Assembly (NCBI GenBank): GCA_963695405.1
Contig: CAVOGJ010000003.1
Coordinates: 434,001 to 498,000 of the forward strand
Length of the DNA stretch: 64,000 nt
Direction: 5' to 3'
From: CAVOGJ01 sp963695405
Lineage (GTDB): Bacteria > Planctomycetota > Planctomycetia > Pirellulales > Pirellulaceae
The position numbers and the translations under genes were made by a program. Shown in pieces: positions 1-8,231 of this stretch; position 1 is the stretch's first letter; the number at the start of each line of letters is the position of its first letter. The notes beneath the pieces are model-generated. The model made no database searches and was not told the origin of the DNA. It saw only the letters and a program-made list of their open reading frames with translations.

Positions 1-874
1 TCTGCGGCGACCCGAAGATACGGATGATCGCGTGAAACTCTGGTAGAGGTTGTTCGACGACCTGCTCAACCTGCGACCACGTGGCCAGCGCGCCGATCGT
101 TAATTCCTCCGCAGTGACTTCGATCCGTTGCAATTCTACTATTCTGTTCAGGTCCAGCCAGTCGGTCACCGGGAGCTGGCCCTTATTGAATTGCACCCCC
201 AGATCGGTGGCTCCGGCCACGATGCGGGCACGCGGATGATCATTCAGAAAGGTCACCGCTTGCTGGATCGTGGCCGGACAGTGGACGCGGCACCGTTGAT
301 CTGCAATCTCCGCGTTGATATCTATTGGTTCCGTATCCGCACGGTGGCTGGTCGCTCCATTACTTGACAGCGCTGGCCGCTCGGCCTGGCTACCGGCAGC
401 AAGCCGACCCGCCTCGAGGATCGGGCGGTAGCCGGTACAGCGGCAAAGATTGCCACTAAGCTCGCGTCGCAAGTGCTCTTCTGTCGCCGCCACCCTGGAC
501 CGACACATCCCCGCCAGAACCATTACAAAGCCCGGCGTGCAAAATCCGCATTGCGAACCATGACAATCAACCATCGCTTGTTGAACGGCCGTCAAATGGC
601 CATCCGTTCGAAGGCCTTCCACCGTGATGACGTGCATACCATCCAGTTGAAACATGAATCGTATGCAGGAATCGATAGGGAGGTAGTCGATGCTGCCGGC
701 CGATGCCTTGCCGCACAGCACGGAGCACGAGCCACAATCACCTTCGGCACAGACGATCTTGGTGCCAGTTAAGCGACGGCGCGTCCGCAAATACTCGGAC
801 AGCGTCAAGAAGGCATCCTGACCGCGGACCTTCACGGGCTCGCCGTTGATCGAAAGTTCAATATGATCTCTCAT
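1..874 (-). CDS. xdhA: Xanthine dehydrogenase small subunit (2Fe-2S/FAD), 3'-truncated by window edge
   Basis: This is the N-terminal part of the iron-sulfur/FAD subunit of molybdenum xanthine dehydrogenase, which makes urate from hypoxanthine and xanthine. Translating the minus strand gives a plant-type ferredoxin domain with Cys42, 47, 50 and 54 (CAEGDCGSC). The second [2Fe-2S] domain follows, with Cys109/112 (CGFCTPG) and Cys144/146 (NLCRCTGYRP). From about residue 190 a FAD-binding domain begins (VAGATDLGVQFNKG). The gene runs off the left edge, so the rest of the FAD domain and any molybdenum subunit are not visible. The ATG at 874 is favoured because an in-frame TAA lies only three codons upstream. 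It diverges from the urate-degradation operon, which suggests that supply and breakdown of urate are coordinated. The family assignment is secure; the exact substrate is inferred from context. Confidence 0.9.
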   Translation of the reverse strand, partial: MRDHIELSINGEPVKVRGQDAFLTLSEYLRTRRRLTGTKIVCAEGDCGSCSVLCGKASAGSIDYLPIDSCIRFMFQLDGMHVITVEGLRTDGHLTAVQQAMVDCHGSQCGFCTPGFVMVLAGMCRSRVAATEEHLRRELSGNLCRCTGYRPILEAGRLAAGSQAERPALSSNGATSHRADTEPIDINAEIADQRCRVHCPATIQQAVTFLNDHPRARIVAGATDLGVQFNKGQLPVTDWLDLNRIVELQRIEVTAEELTIGALATWSQVEQVVEQPLPEFHAIIRIFGSPQ

Positions 875-1062
875 ACTTTCTTATCGAGCGGGGACAACAT
901 GCGTATCCTTGGCTTCAAAAACAATCTGCTGACCAATATACTCCAGCGTGGATAAAACTCCTACGCAAACACGCGAGCCAGACAATCGCCTTCCACCCAT
1001 GAGGAAATCGGTCACATGATCCCGTTTGTCGTAAGTTCCCTTAGTGAAGGCGTCCGTCACTT
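875..1062. promoter_or_regulatory. Divergent intergenic region, xdhA / ureide operon
   Basis: This 188-base gap separates two divergently transcribed purine-catabolism units, so it must hold both promoters or a shared operator. I see no confident -35/-10 pair and no clean palindrome, and I do not assign a regulator. The role is inferred from gene orientation only. Confidence 0.4.
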
Positions 1063-2361
1063 TTGACTGAAACGCACACCATGCGAGAAAATCAGTACGG
1101 CCGGCCGGACCCTGCTGCCGTCAGGCAGGCGGCCCGCCGCGTGATGCAGCGGTGTGACGAACTGGCGGGCTGCAGCGAAGATGTCCAGCGATTAACCCGG
1201 ACGTTTTGCAGTGATGCGATGCAGCGAGCACATGCCTTGGCGAGAACATGGATGCACACCGCCGGCATGTCGACGCGGCTGGATGCGGCGGGCAATTTAG
1301 TGGGGCGTTGGCAGCCAAGGGCAGAAACCGACAAAGTCTTTCTCATCGGTTCGCATCTCGACTCGGTCATTGACGCCGGCAAGTACGACGGGCCACTTGG
1401 CGTGCTGCTCGGCATCGCCGCCGCTGAGTTACTTCAAGACGCGGATGCCGAACTAATGTTCGCTGTCGACGTAGTGGGCTTTTCTGAGGAGGAGGGAGTC
1501 CGCTTCCGCACGCCCTTTCTGGGCTCGCGAGCCTTAGCAGGAACGTTTGATCCTGGCCTCTTCGCGCTGGTCGATTCCAACGGCTGTACGGTCCGAGAGG
1601 CGCTGCTCGATTTTGGTGCCGACCCGACAGCGATCGACCAGGCGAGCTACAGGTCAGACGAGTTGATTGGCTTTCTGGAGCCACATATTGAGCAGGGGCC
1701 GTTGCTGGAGCGCATTGGGCAACCGCTGGGAGTGGTAGCGGCCATCTCCGGGCAAACGCGGGCCACATTTCTGTTTCGCGGCAACTCGGGACACGCCGGT
1801 ACGGTTCCCCACGTTGATCGGCGTGACGCCTTGGCCGCCGCCGCGGAATTCATCATCGGGGTCGAAAACGTAGGCCAGCAAACCGAGGGACTGTTCGCCA
1901 CGGTCGGCCAGATCACGGTCGAACCGAATCTGAGCAACGTATTGGTCGGGCGAGCCCAGGTGCGTCTGGACCTCAGACACGTCGAGGATCCGGTGCGGCG
2001 ATCCGCCTTCGAAACGCTGCGGGCGCACGCTTTGGAGTGCGGCCTTCGTCGTCGCGTCGCGGTGGAAGCGGTCGACTGCCAGCATCAGCCCGCGGTTCCC
2101 TTGTCTGGTCCTTTACGAAAACAACTGCGTTGTGCCTGCGAGGAAGCGGGGCTCGTTGGGGCATCGCTCATCAGTGGCGCCGGCCATGACGCCATGATCA
2201 TGTCTGATCGAGCCCCTAGCTGCATGTTGTTTCTGCGCTGTCGAGGTGGCGTCAGCCACCATCCGGACGAGTCGGTCGACGTGGAAGACGTCGTCGAAGC
2301 GCTCAACGTGATCGTGCGATTTCTGCTGCGCATCGGCCAGCCTAGCAACCGGAGTAAATGA
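1063..2361 (+). CDS. allC: Allantoate amidohydrolase (M20 family)
   Basis: This metal-dependent amidohydrolase probably converts allantoate to ureidoglycine, CO2 and ammonia. It has the M20 carbamoylase layout: the metal-binding IGSHLDSVIDAGKYDG near residues 95-110, FSEEEGVRF, EPHIEQGPLLE, and the lid/dimerisation segment GNSGHAGTVP with HVDRRDAL. The C-terminal SGAGHDAMIMSD and RGGVSHHPDE resemble bacterial AllC (GAGHDA), unlike its paralogue two genes downstream, which has the ureidoglycolate-type SRAYHD. The listed start is TTG at 1063; ATG at 1081 is equally possible, and neither has a clear Shine-Dalgarno. It is the first gene of the operon, and its stop overlaps the next start as ATGA. 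Family is certain; the substrate rests on motif and context. Confidence 0.85.
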   Translation: MTETHTMRENQYGRPDPAAVRQAARRVMQRCDELAGCSEDVQRLTRTFCSDAMQRAHALARTWMHTAGMSTRLDAAGNLVGRWQPRAETDKVFLIGSHLDSVIDAGKYDGPLGVLLGIAAAELLQDADAELMFAVDVVGFSEEEGVRFRTPFLGSRALAGTFDPGLFALVDSNGCTVREALLDFGADPTAIDQASYRSDELIGFLEPHIEQGPLLERIGQPLGVVAAISGQTRATFLFRGNSGHAGTVPHVDRRDALAAAAEFIIGVENVGQQTEGLFATVGQITVEPNLSNVLVGRAQVRLDLRHVEDPVRRSAFETLRAHALECGLRRRVAVEAVDCQHQPAVPLSGPLRKQLRCACEEAGLVGASLISGAGHDAMIMSDRAPSCMLFLRCRGGVSHHPDESVDVEDVVEALNVIVRFLLRIGQPSNRSK

Positions 2362-3131
2362 TGGAAGTCTTCGGTCACACGCGCAGCCGCACCGCGCGGG
2401 ATCACGCACTGCTGACACCCGATACGCATGTCACTTCTCCGCTGATCGGCTGGGAAAACGCGACGGCGGTGGTTCATATCAGCCCGCACCTTGGCGCACG
2501 ATTCCTGCAGTACACAGCTCACCTCGCAGCCGGCGGGCGCGGAACATCGCCGTCTGCGGGCGTAGAACGTTTCTTCTACGTGCTGGACGGGAGCGTGAGT
2601 ATCGCCACCCATGGAGCGACGGTTTCCCAACCGGGCAACCTATCGACAGGTGGTTACGCTTTCCTGCCCGCGGAATGCCCGCACGAGTTTTCGTCCCGGA
2701 GTGGCGCGAGACTACTGGTTGTCGAGAAGCGGGCCGCACCCCTTGATGGTCTGCCGCGTCCAGAAGTCGTGCTCGGTAATGCGGACGAAATTGTTGGCGA
2801 ACCTTTTCTGGGAGACCCGGACGCGCGGCTGCAAACACTTTTACCGATCTCGCCCGAATTCGACATGGCAGTCAACATCTTTACTTATGAACCGGGAGCC
2901 ACATTGCCTCAAGTCGAAGTGCATGTGATGGAGCATGGCCTGATGATGCTTGGCGGGATGGGCGTTTATCGGCTCTCCGACCAATACTACCCCGTGACAG
3001 CTGGCGATGTGATTTGGATGGCGTCATTCTGCCCCCAATGGTTTGTGGCCATGGGAAAGCAGCCAGCCAGTTACATTTACTACAAAGATGTCCATCGTGA
3101 CCAGGCATGCTTGGATACGATCGCTTGGTGA
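2358..3131 (+). CDS. allE: (S)-ureidoglycine aminohydrolase (bicupin)
   Basis: This predicted manganese-dependent bicupin removes ammonia from (S)-ureidoglycine to give ureidoglycolate. The 257 residues match the usual length of the AllE/UGLYAH family. The N-terminal cupin carries FFYVLDGSVSI and GGYAFLPAECPHEF. The C-terminal cupin carries QVEVHVMEHGLMMLGG, which supplies metal ligands, followed by DVIWMASFCPQWFVAMG and a YYKDVHRD end typical of the family. The start overlaps the upstream stop (ATGA); a GGAG at 2351 could serve this ATG or the adjacent one at 2361. It sits between the two M20 amidohydrolases, exactly where its reaction falls in the pathway. Confidence 0.9.
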   Translation: MMEVFGHTRSRTARDHALLTPDTHVTSPLIGWENATAVVHISPHLGARFLQYTAHLAAGGRGTSPSAGVERFFYVLDGSVSIATHGATVSQPGNLSTGGYAFLPAECPHEFSSRSGARLLVVEKRAAPLDGLPRPEVVLGNADEIVGEPFLGDPDARLQTLLPISPEFDMAVNIFTYEPGATLPQVEVHVMEHGLMMLGGMGVYRLSDQYYPVTAGDVIWMASFCPQWFVAMGKQPASYIYYKDVHRDQACLDTIAW

Positions 3132-3157
3132 ATCGATTGAGAGGTTCCTCGGCCAGC

Positions 3158-4417
3158 ATGATGCCTTTGCAACTGACCATCGATCGAGATCGGGTGATCC
3201 ATGACTTGGAAACGCTCGCCGAGTTCACCGCAACACCCGCCCCATCCGTGACTCGGGTGCTGTTTAGCGATCAGGATCGACAGGCGCGCGGCTACTTTCA
3301 ATCCGCTTGCGTGGAAGCAGGACTGACTGTGCGATCCGATGCCGTGGGCAACGTCTTTGCGCGCTGGGAGGGTAAGGCTTCTCGCTTGCCGGCCGTCGCG
3401 ACGGGCTCGCACTGCGATGCGATTCCGCACTCAGGCCGCTACGACGGCACCGTCGGTGTCTGGGGCGGCTTGGAGTCGATCCGGGCGCTGCGATCCGCTG
3501 GCTTTTGCCCCCAGCGCTCGATCGAATTGATTATGTTCACCGCGGAAGAGCCAACACGATACGGCATTGGTTGCCTGGGAAGCCGTTTGATGGCCGGTGT
3601 CCTTGACCCGCAAGTCGCGGATCAGCTATGCGACGAAGACGGACAGACCCTCGCCACGACGCGGGCCGCCTGTGGTTTTAACGGGCCACTAGCAGACGTG
3701 CGACTAGCGCACAATCATTACGCTGCCTTCGTCGAGCTGCACATCGAGCAGGGCCCTCTTCTTGAGCGAGAAGGCATTCCCATCGGTGTCGTGACTCACA
3801 TCGCTGCGCCCGCCGCATTACGTGTTGACTACGTAGGCGCCGGAGGGCACGCCGGGGCGGTCTTGATGCCCGACCGCAAGGACGCCCTACTCCCTGCTGC
3901 GGAATTGTCGCTGGTGGTGGCGGTCGCGGCTCGCGAAGATGGTGGCGACGATACGGTCGCGACGACCGGGGTTCTCGATGTCTTCCCGCGGGCGATCAAT
4001 AGCATCCCCGCGCGCACGCACCTCGAAATTGATGTCCGCGATACACAGCTCGCGCGGCGCGACCTCGTCATGGCACGAATTATCGCCGAGGCCAAGGCAA
4101 TTGGCGCACGACACGGACAAGTAGCGAAGATTGAAGTGATCAGCCAGGACGCTCCAGCAGAGAGCGCAGCGCACATCGTGACCACGATCGAGGAGGCATG
4201 CCAGGAGGCCGGCGTTCCACACCGCCGCATGATCAGTCGCGCCTATCATGATTGCCTATTCATGGCCGTCATCTGCCCAGCCGCCATGATCTTTATTCCG
4301 TGTCGCGACGGCGTCAGCCACCGCCCTGATGAGTATAGTGCACCAGAAGATATCGTCGCCGGCATTGAAGTGCTCGCCCATACACTGGCTCGAATCTCCA
4401 CCAGCCCCCCTGGATAA
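3158..4417 (+). CDS. Ureidoglycolate amidohydrolase (M20 family)
   Basis: This second M20 amidohydrolase of the operon most likely hydrolyses ureidoglycolate to glyoxylate, CO2 and ammonia (plant UAH activity). The metal-site motifs are present: TGSHCDAIPHSGRYDG, FTAEEPTRYG, ELHIEQGPLLEREG and GAGGHAGAVLMPDRKDA. The telling part is the C-terminal SRAYHDCLFMA with MIFIPCRDGVSHRPDEYS. It closely resembles plant UAH, with SRAYHD in place of the GAGHD of allantoate amidohydrolase. The frame is open from 3107, inside the previous gene, but I choose ATG 3158 (or 3161) because TGAGAGG lies upstream at 3138-3144. The substrate is inferred from the motif and the neighbours. Confidence 0.85.
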   Translation: MMPLQLTIDRDRVIHDLETLAEFTATPAPSVTRVLFSDQDRQARGYFQSACVEAGLTVRSDAVGNVFARWEGKASRLPAVATGSHCDAIPHSGRYDGTVGVWGGLESIRALRSAGFCPQRSIELIMFTAEEPTRYGIGCLGSRLMAGVLDPQVADQLCDEDGQTLATTRAACGFNGPLADVRLAHNHYAAFVELHIEQGPLLEREGIPIGVVTHIAAPAALRVDYVGAGGHAGAVLMPDRKDALLPAAELSLVVAVAAREDGGDDTVATTGVLDVFPRAINSIPARTHLEIDVRDTQLARRDLVMARIIAEAKAIGARHGQVAKIEVISQDAPAESAAHIVTTIEEACQEAGVPHRRMISRAYHDCLFMAVICPAAMIFIPCRDGVSHRPDEYSAPEDIVAGIEVLAHTLARISTSPPG

Positions 4418-4420
4418 ACG

Positions 4421-5278
4421 ATGGCCCACCGACTGACAGAACAGGCCTATGGCAAATCGCGGGTGCGTGTCTCCCGGATTACGCGCTCGGCGTCGCAACA
4501 CGACTTTATCGAACTTGCACTCGATATTTCACTCGGAGGAGATTTTGACGTTGCTTACACGGAGGGCAATAACCTGCCGGTCATTCCGACCGATACCATG
4601 AAGAACACGGTGTACGCCTTGGCCAAGTTGCACGGCATTCCATCGTGCGAATCGTTCGCACGGAGATTGGCACAGCACTTTCTGGACAAATTCCCACACG
4701 TGCGAACCGTCGAGGTATCTGCCGCCGAGCGAATCTGGATCCGGCATTCCCATCGCGACGGCCCGCACCCACATACCTTTGTCGGTGGCGGCAGTGAACT
4801 GCGGACCTGCCATGTGTCCGCCAATCGTGCGGATACGATGTTGCATTCAGGTATCGATGGGCTGCAGGTGCTGAAGACGACCGGTTCGGGCTTTTCGGGT
4901 TTTCTTCGCGATGAATATACGACGCTGGCGGAAGTCGATGATCGCATCTTTGCCACGACCATCACCGCCAGTTGGCCATGCCAGAACCTGTCTGACCATT
5001 GGACGGCGCATCGCCAGACGATTCGTGCCGCCATGCTGGCGGTATTCGCGGACCGCTACAGTCATTCCGTGCAAGAAACACTCTATGAGATGGCGACCGC
5101 CGCCTTCGCCGCTTGCCCCGCGATCGACGAGATAACACTGTCAATGCCCAACCAACACCACTTGCTCGCTTCCTTGGAGCCCCTGGGGCTGGAGAATCCG
5201 CAGGAAGTTTTCGTGCCCACCAGTGAGCCGTTCGGAATGATTTCGGCCACCATCCAGCGCGATCGAGACTCGACGTGA
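4421..5278 (+). CDS. Urate oxidase (uricase)
   Basis: This is a cofactor-free urate oxidase that turns urate, O2 and water into 5-hydroxyisourate and H2O2. The 285 residues match the family length. Hallmarks are the N-terminal YGKSRVRVSRI, the TDTMKNTVYALAK motif holding the catalytic Thr, the FARRLAQHFLDKFPHVRTVEV strand-helix, and the late SMPNQHHLLASLEPLG typical of the second tunnelling-fold domain. It begins three bases after the ureidoglycolate gene and overlaps the allantoinase start by four bases (GTGA), so it is firmly in the operon. No peroxisomal or export signal is seen, so it should be cytoplasmic. Confidence 0.95.
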   Translation: MAHRLTEQAYGKSRVRVSRITRSASQHDFIELALDISLGGDFDVAYTEGNNLPVIPTDTMKNTVYALAKLHGIPSCESFARRLAQHFLDKFPHVRTVEVSAAERIWIRHSHRDGPHPHTFVGGGSELRTCHVSANRADTMLHSGIDGLQVLKTTGSGFSGFLRDEYTTLAEVDDRIFATTITASWPCQNLSDHWTAHRQTIRAAMLAVFADRYSHSVQETLYEMATAAFAACPAIDEITLSMPNQHHLLASLEPLGLENPQEVFVPTSEPFGMISATIQRDRDST

Positions 5279-6639
5279 ACGCCTGTTCGAATCGCTACGC
5301 AATTCATAGTCACCGGGTCTGCACACCGGTCGGCGAGTTGGCTGCCACGATCGTCATCGATGGGGGAAAGATCGAGTCGGTCCTGCCGGATGATCTGTCA
5401 GGAGGGTCACACCCGCCGGACGGTCTTGAATGCGAGGAACTCGGCGACCTCGTCGTATCGCCAGGCATCATTGATGCGCATGTGCACGTGAACGAGCCGG
5501 GCAGGACGGAGTGGGAAGGCTTCGCTTCGGCCACTCGTGCCGCTATCGCCGGCGGCGTCACGACCATCGTCGACATGCCACTCAACAGTCGACCCGTCAC
5601 CACGACGGTTCGATCGCTCGAGGAAAAACGAGCCGCGGCCGACGGCCAATGCTGGTGCGACGTTGGCTTCCATGCAGGGCTGATACCGGGAAACGTGGCT
5701 CACATCGAGCCGTTGATCGAGTCGGGCGTGCGGTGTGTGAAGGCCTTTCTGTGCGACTCGGGATTAGACGACTTTCCCGCCACGACAGAAAAGGAGTTGC
5801 GTCAGGTCCTGCCGATCCTGAAGCGGCACCGGGTCCCCTTACTGGTTCACGCGGAATTGCTCGATGACACGATACCATCCATCACCAACCCACGTTCGTA
5901 TGTCGAGTACATGCTGTCTCGCCCCGACCGCTGGGAGACCAGGGCGATCGAGCTTCTCATCCGATGCTGCACCGAGTTTGATACTCCGGTGCACATCGTC
6001 CACTTGTCCACCGCCACCGCCAGGGAGCCGATCGTCACGGCCAAGCAACAGGGAATTCCCTTGACGGTCGAAACGTGTCCGCATTACCTCTTCTTTACGG
6101 CCGAAGATGTTCCGGATGGCGACCCCAGGTACAAGTGCGCTCCGCCCATTCGCTCAGCGACCAACCGCTCCCAACTCTTGGATGCGCTCACCGCCACGGC
6201 TGGGGGGCCGCAGCCGCCACTGTTCGACACCATCGGTTCGGATCACTCGCCCTGCCCTCCCGAGATGAGGCACCTCGAAACGGGCGATCTGCGGGCAGCC
6301 TGGGGCGGCATCTCGGGTTTGCAACTGACCCTGCCCGTGTTATGGACGGCCGCCAGCCCACGCGGCGTCTCGGTCACGCGACTGGCCGAACTTCTCTCGA
6401 CCAATCCGGCTCGATTGATCAGGTTGCAACACCGTAAGGGAAGCATCGCCCCGGGACTAGAAGCCGACCTTTGCATCTGGGATCCCGAGGAATCGTGGAC
6501 GGTACGCGGCAGTGACCTATACCACCGTCACCCCATCACGCCCTACGATGGAGAAACTCTGCGGGGTCGCGTGAAGCGCACCTACTTGCGAGGTCGGCGT
6601 GTGCTGCCCGACGAACGGCCCTTGGGCGTAACCATTTAG
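5275..6639 (+). CDS. allB: Allantoinase
   Basis: This cyclic amidohydrolase opens allantoin to allantoate. The binuclear metal site is readable in order: IIDAHVHVNEPGRTEWEGF (HxH), the carbamylated lysine in RCVKAFLCDSG, PLLVHAE, VHIVHLSTA and the aspartate in IGSDHSPC. Its 454 residues are typical of AllB. The GTG start at 5275 overlaps the uricase stop. A DNA-repair or hydantoinase role is unlikely given VHVNEPGRTEWEG and the neighbours. It links urate oxidation to the ureide-cleaving enzymes encoded upstream. Confidence 0.93.
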   Translation: MNACSNRYAIHSHRVCTPVGELAATIVIDGGKIESVLPDDLSGGSHPPDGLECEELGDLVVSPGIIDAHVHVNEPGRTEWEGFASATRAAIAGGVTTIVDMPLNSRPVTTTVRSLEEKRAAADGQCWCDVGFHAGLIPGNVAHIEPLIESGVRCVKAFLCDSGLDDFPATTEKELRQVLPILKRHRVPLLVHAELLDDTIPSITNPRSYVEYMLSRPDRWETRAIELLIRCCTEFDTPVHIVHLSTATAREPIVTAKQQGIPLTVETCPHYLFFTAEDVPDGDPRYKCAPPIRSATNRSQLLDALTATAGGPQPPLFDTIGSDHSPCPPEMRHLETGDLRAAWGGISGLQLTLPVLWTAASPRGVSVTRLAELLSTNPARLIRLQHRKGSIAPGLEADLCIWDPEESWTVRGSDLYHRHPITPYDGETLRGRVKRTYLRGRRVLPDERPLGVTI

Positions 6640-6671
6640 CTTTTTCGCAATCGTGGAAACAGAGAATACGC

Positions 6672-7190
6672 ATGACGGGAGTGGCAGATTATTTAAACCA
6701 ACTTGATGCTTCTGCACGGCGGGCGGCGCTGCAGAAATGTTGCGGTGCGGATGCCTGGGTAAAGCGAATGGAACACCACGTCCCGTTTGAGAATGATCGA
6801 CAAGTCGAGATGCTCGCGTGTCGGATTTGGTGGGAACTGGACCCGAGTGATTGGCGGGTCGCCTTTGCGGCTCATCCGCGCATTGGCGACCTAACGGCGC
6901 TGCGAACCAAGTTCGCGAACACGGAGGCTTGGGCCCGTTCCGAACAAGCGGGCGTGACCGCGTCGCACGCCAGCACCCTGCAACGACTAGCTGCGGGCAA
7001 CGACCAGTACTTCGCGAAATTCGGCTATATTTTTATTATCTGCGCAACCGGCAAGAGTGCCGCCGAGATGTTGACCACGCTCGAGGAGCGGATGCAAAAT
7101 GATCCGACGACCGAATTGCGACTGGCTGCGGAAGAGCAAAATAAGATCATCCATCTGCGACTGGAAAAGCTGGTACTAGGACCGACATGA
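6672..7190 (+). CDS. uraD: 2-oxo-4-hydroxy-4-carboxy-5-ureidoimidazoline (OHCU) decarboxylase
   Basis: This enzyme decarboxylates OHCU to S-allantoin, the last step before allantoinase. The all-alpha family signature is clear: WVKRMEHHVPFEND near residues 30-45, FAAHPRIGD with the catalytic His, SEQAGV, and GYIFIICATGKSAAEML, followed by RLAAEEQNKIIHLRL. Its 172 residues match the family. It is 32 bases after allantoinase and overlaps the HIU hydrolase start by ATGA. Having both uraD and uraH makes urate-to-allantoin conversion fully enzymatic and stereospecific. Confidence 0.95.
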   Translation: MTGVADYLNQLDASARRAALQKCCGADAWVKRMEHHVPFENDRQVEMLACRIWWELDPSDWRVAFAAHPRIGDLTALRTKFANTEAWARSEQAGVTASHASTLQRLAAGNDQYFAKFGYIFIICATGKSAAEMLTTLEERMQNDPTTELRLAAEEQNKIIHLRLEKLVLGPT

Positions 7191-7540
7191 TGAGCATGAA
7201 GAACAGCCCGATCACGACTCACGTGTTGGATTTGACTCGCGGGCGCCCGGCGGCCGGTATGGCGGTGCAGTTGGAGCGAAGGGAGCCGACGAGCCTCTGG
7301 CAGAGGATTGGATCGGGCAAGACCGATCCGAATGGTCGCCTGTCCGATCTGACGGACGCTCCGCTGCAGTCCACCTGTTACCGATTAATCTTTGCCACCG
7401 GCGACTATTTCGCCGCGCAAGGGACGGAGAGTTTCTACCCGACGGTCACGATCGAGTTCCAGATCGAAACGGTCACCGAGCATTATCACGTTCCGCTCTT
7501 ACTCAGCCAGTTCGGTTACTCAACCTATCGAGGCAGTTGA
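7187..7540 (+). CDS. uraH: 5-hydroxyisourate hydrolase (transthyretin-like)
   Basis: This enzyme hydrolyses 5-hydroxyisourate to OHCU. Its 117 residues form a transthyretin-like fold with the N-terminal ITTHVLDLTRGRPAAGM, a central DPNGRL region and the invariant C-terminal YRGS tetrapeptide. Several in-frame ATGs lie close together (7187, 7190, 7199); the first overlaps the uraD stop. It is the last recognisable gene of the ureide operon, and the next coding start is 70 bases on. Confidence 0.95.
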   Translation: MMSMKNSPITTHVLDLTRGRPAAGMAVQLERREPTSLWQRIGSGKTDPNGRLSDLTDAPLQSTCYRLIFATGDYFAAQGTESFYPTVTIEFQIETVTEHYHVPLLLSQFGYSTYRGS

Positions 7541-7610
7541 TGTTTCGAGTTTCGAATCCACGCTCAGCCTGGCCGTAGCCCAAGGCCGCACCAACCACTG
7601 CGGATCCGTG

Positions 7611-8204
7611 ATGACGGACAACCAAGCTCGCCTGCTGTTGCTGCTGGGGATGATGGTCGTGATTCCCGTCGGCCTCTACTTTCGGCTGCGCTCGGATACC
7701 GGCGAGAAATTGGACCGGCGACAGGAAGGTATCCTGATTCTGATTGGCCTGCGGCTATTGGCGTTTGTCTTTCTCGTGGGGCTGATCACGTTCCTGACAT
7801 GTCCCGCCCGGATGGCCTGGTCGGTAATTGCTCTGCCGCCATTCCTGCGGTGGTCGGGCGGAGGGATCGGACTCTTGGCGATTGGACTGTCACTTTGGTC
7901 CTTTCGCAGCCTCGGCCGCAACCTGACCGATACCGTCGTCACCAGACGCGAGGCGGAACTGGTGACCATCGGACCTTACCGCTGGGTACGGCATCCCTTC
8001 TACGTGGCGTTCGCGCTTTCGGTATTGGCCATCACCCTGATTACCGGTAGCGGACTACTCGCTACCACCGGGCTGGCGGCCGTTCTGATGATTGTCGCTC
8101 GGACATCCATTGAGGAGCGTCAGCTCTTAGATCGATTTGGCAGGTCGTACGAGGACTACATGCGACGCACGGGGCGTTTCCTCCCGAGATGGCGACGCCA
8201 ATGA
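7611..8204 (+). CDS. Membrane methyltransferase, isoprenylcysteine carboxyl methyltransferase family
   Basis: This small integral-membrane protein belongs to the ICMT/phospholipid methyltransferase superfamily. It has about four to five hydrophobic segments (for example LLLLLGMMVVIPVGLYF and ILIGLRLLAFVFLVGLITFL). The C-terminal SAM-binding signature is GPYRWVRHPFYVAF, and EERQLLDRFGRSYEDYMRRT follows. The open frame extends upstream into uraH, but that part is arginine/serine-rich shadow sequence, so ATG 7611 is chosen. The substrate cannot be deduced: candidates are a lipid, a quinone-like molecule or a small metabolite. It may be cotranscribed with the ureide operon, but nothing functional ties it to purine breakdown. 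Confidence 0.75.
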   Translation: MTDNQARLLLLLGMMVVIPVGLYFRLRSDTGEKLDRRQEGILILIGLRLLAFVFLVGLITFLTCPARMAWSVIALPPFLRWSGGGIGLLAIGLSLWSFRSLGRNLTDTVVTRREAELVTIGPYRWVRHPFYVAFALSVLAITLITGSGLLATTGLAAVLMIVARTSIEERQLLDRFGRSYEDYMRRTGRFLPRWRRQ

Positions 8205-8231
8205 GCAAGTCGCGTCGCCGCACTCCAAGGC

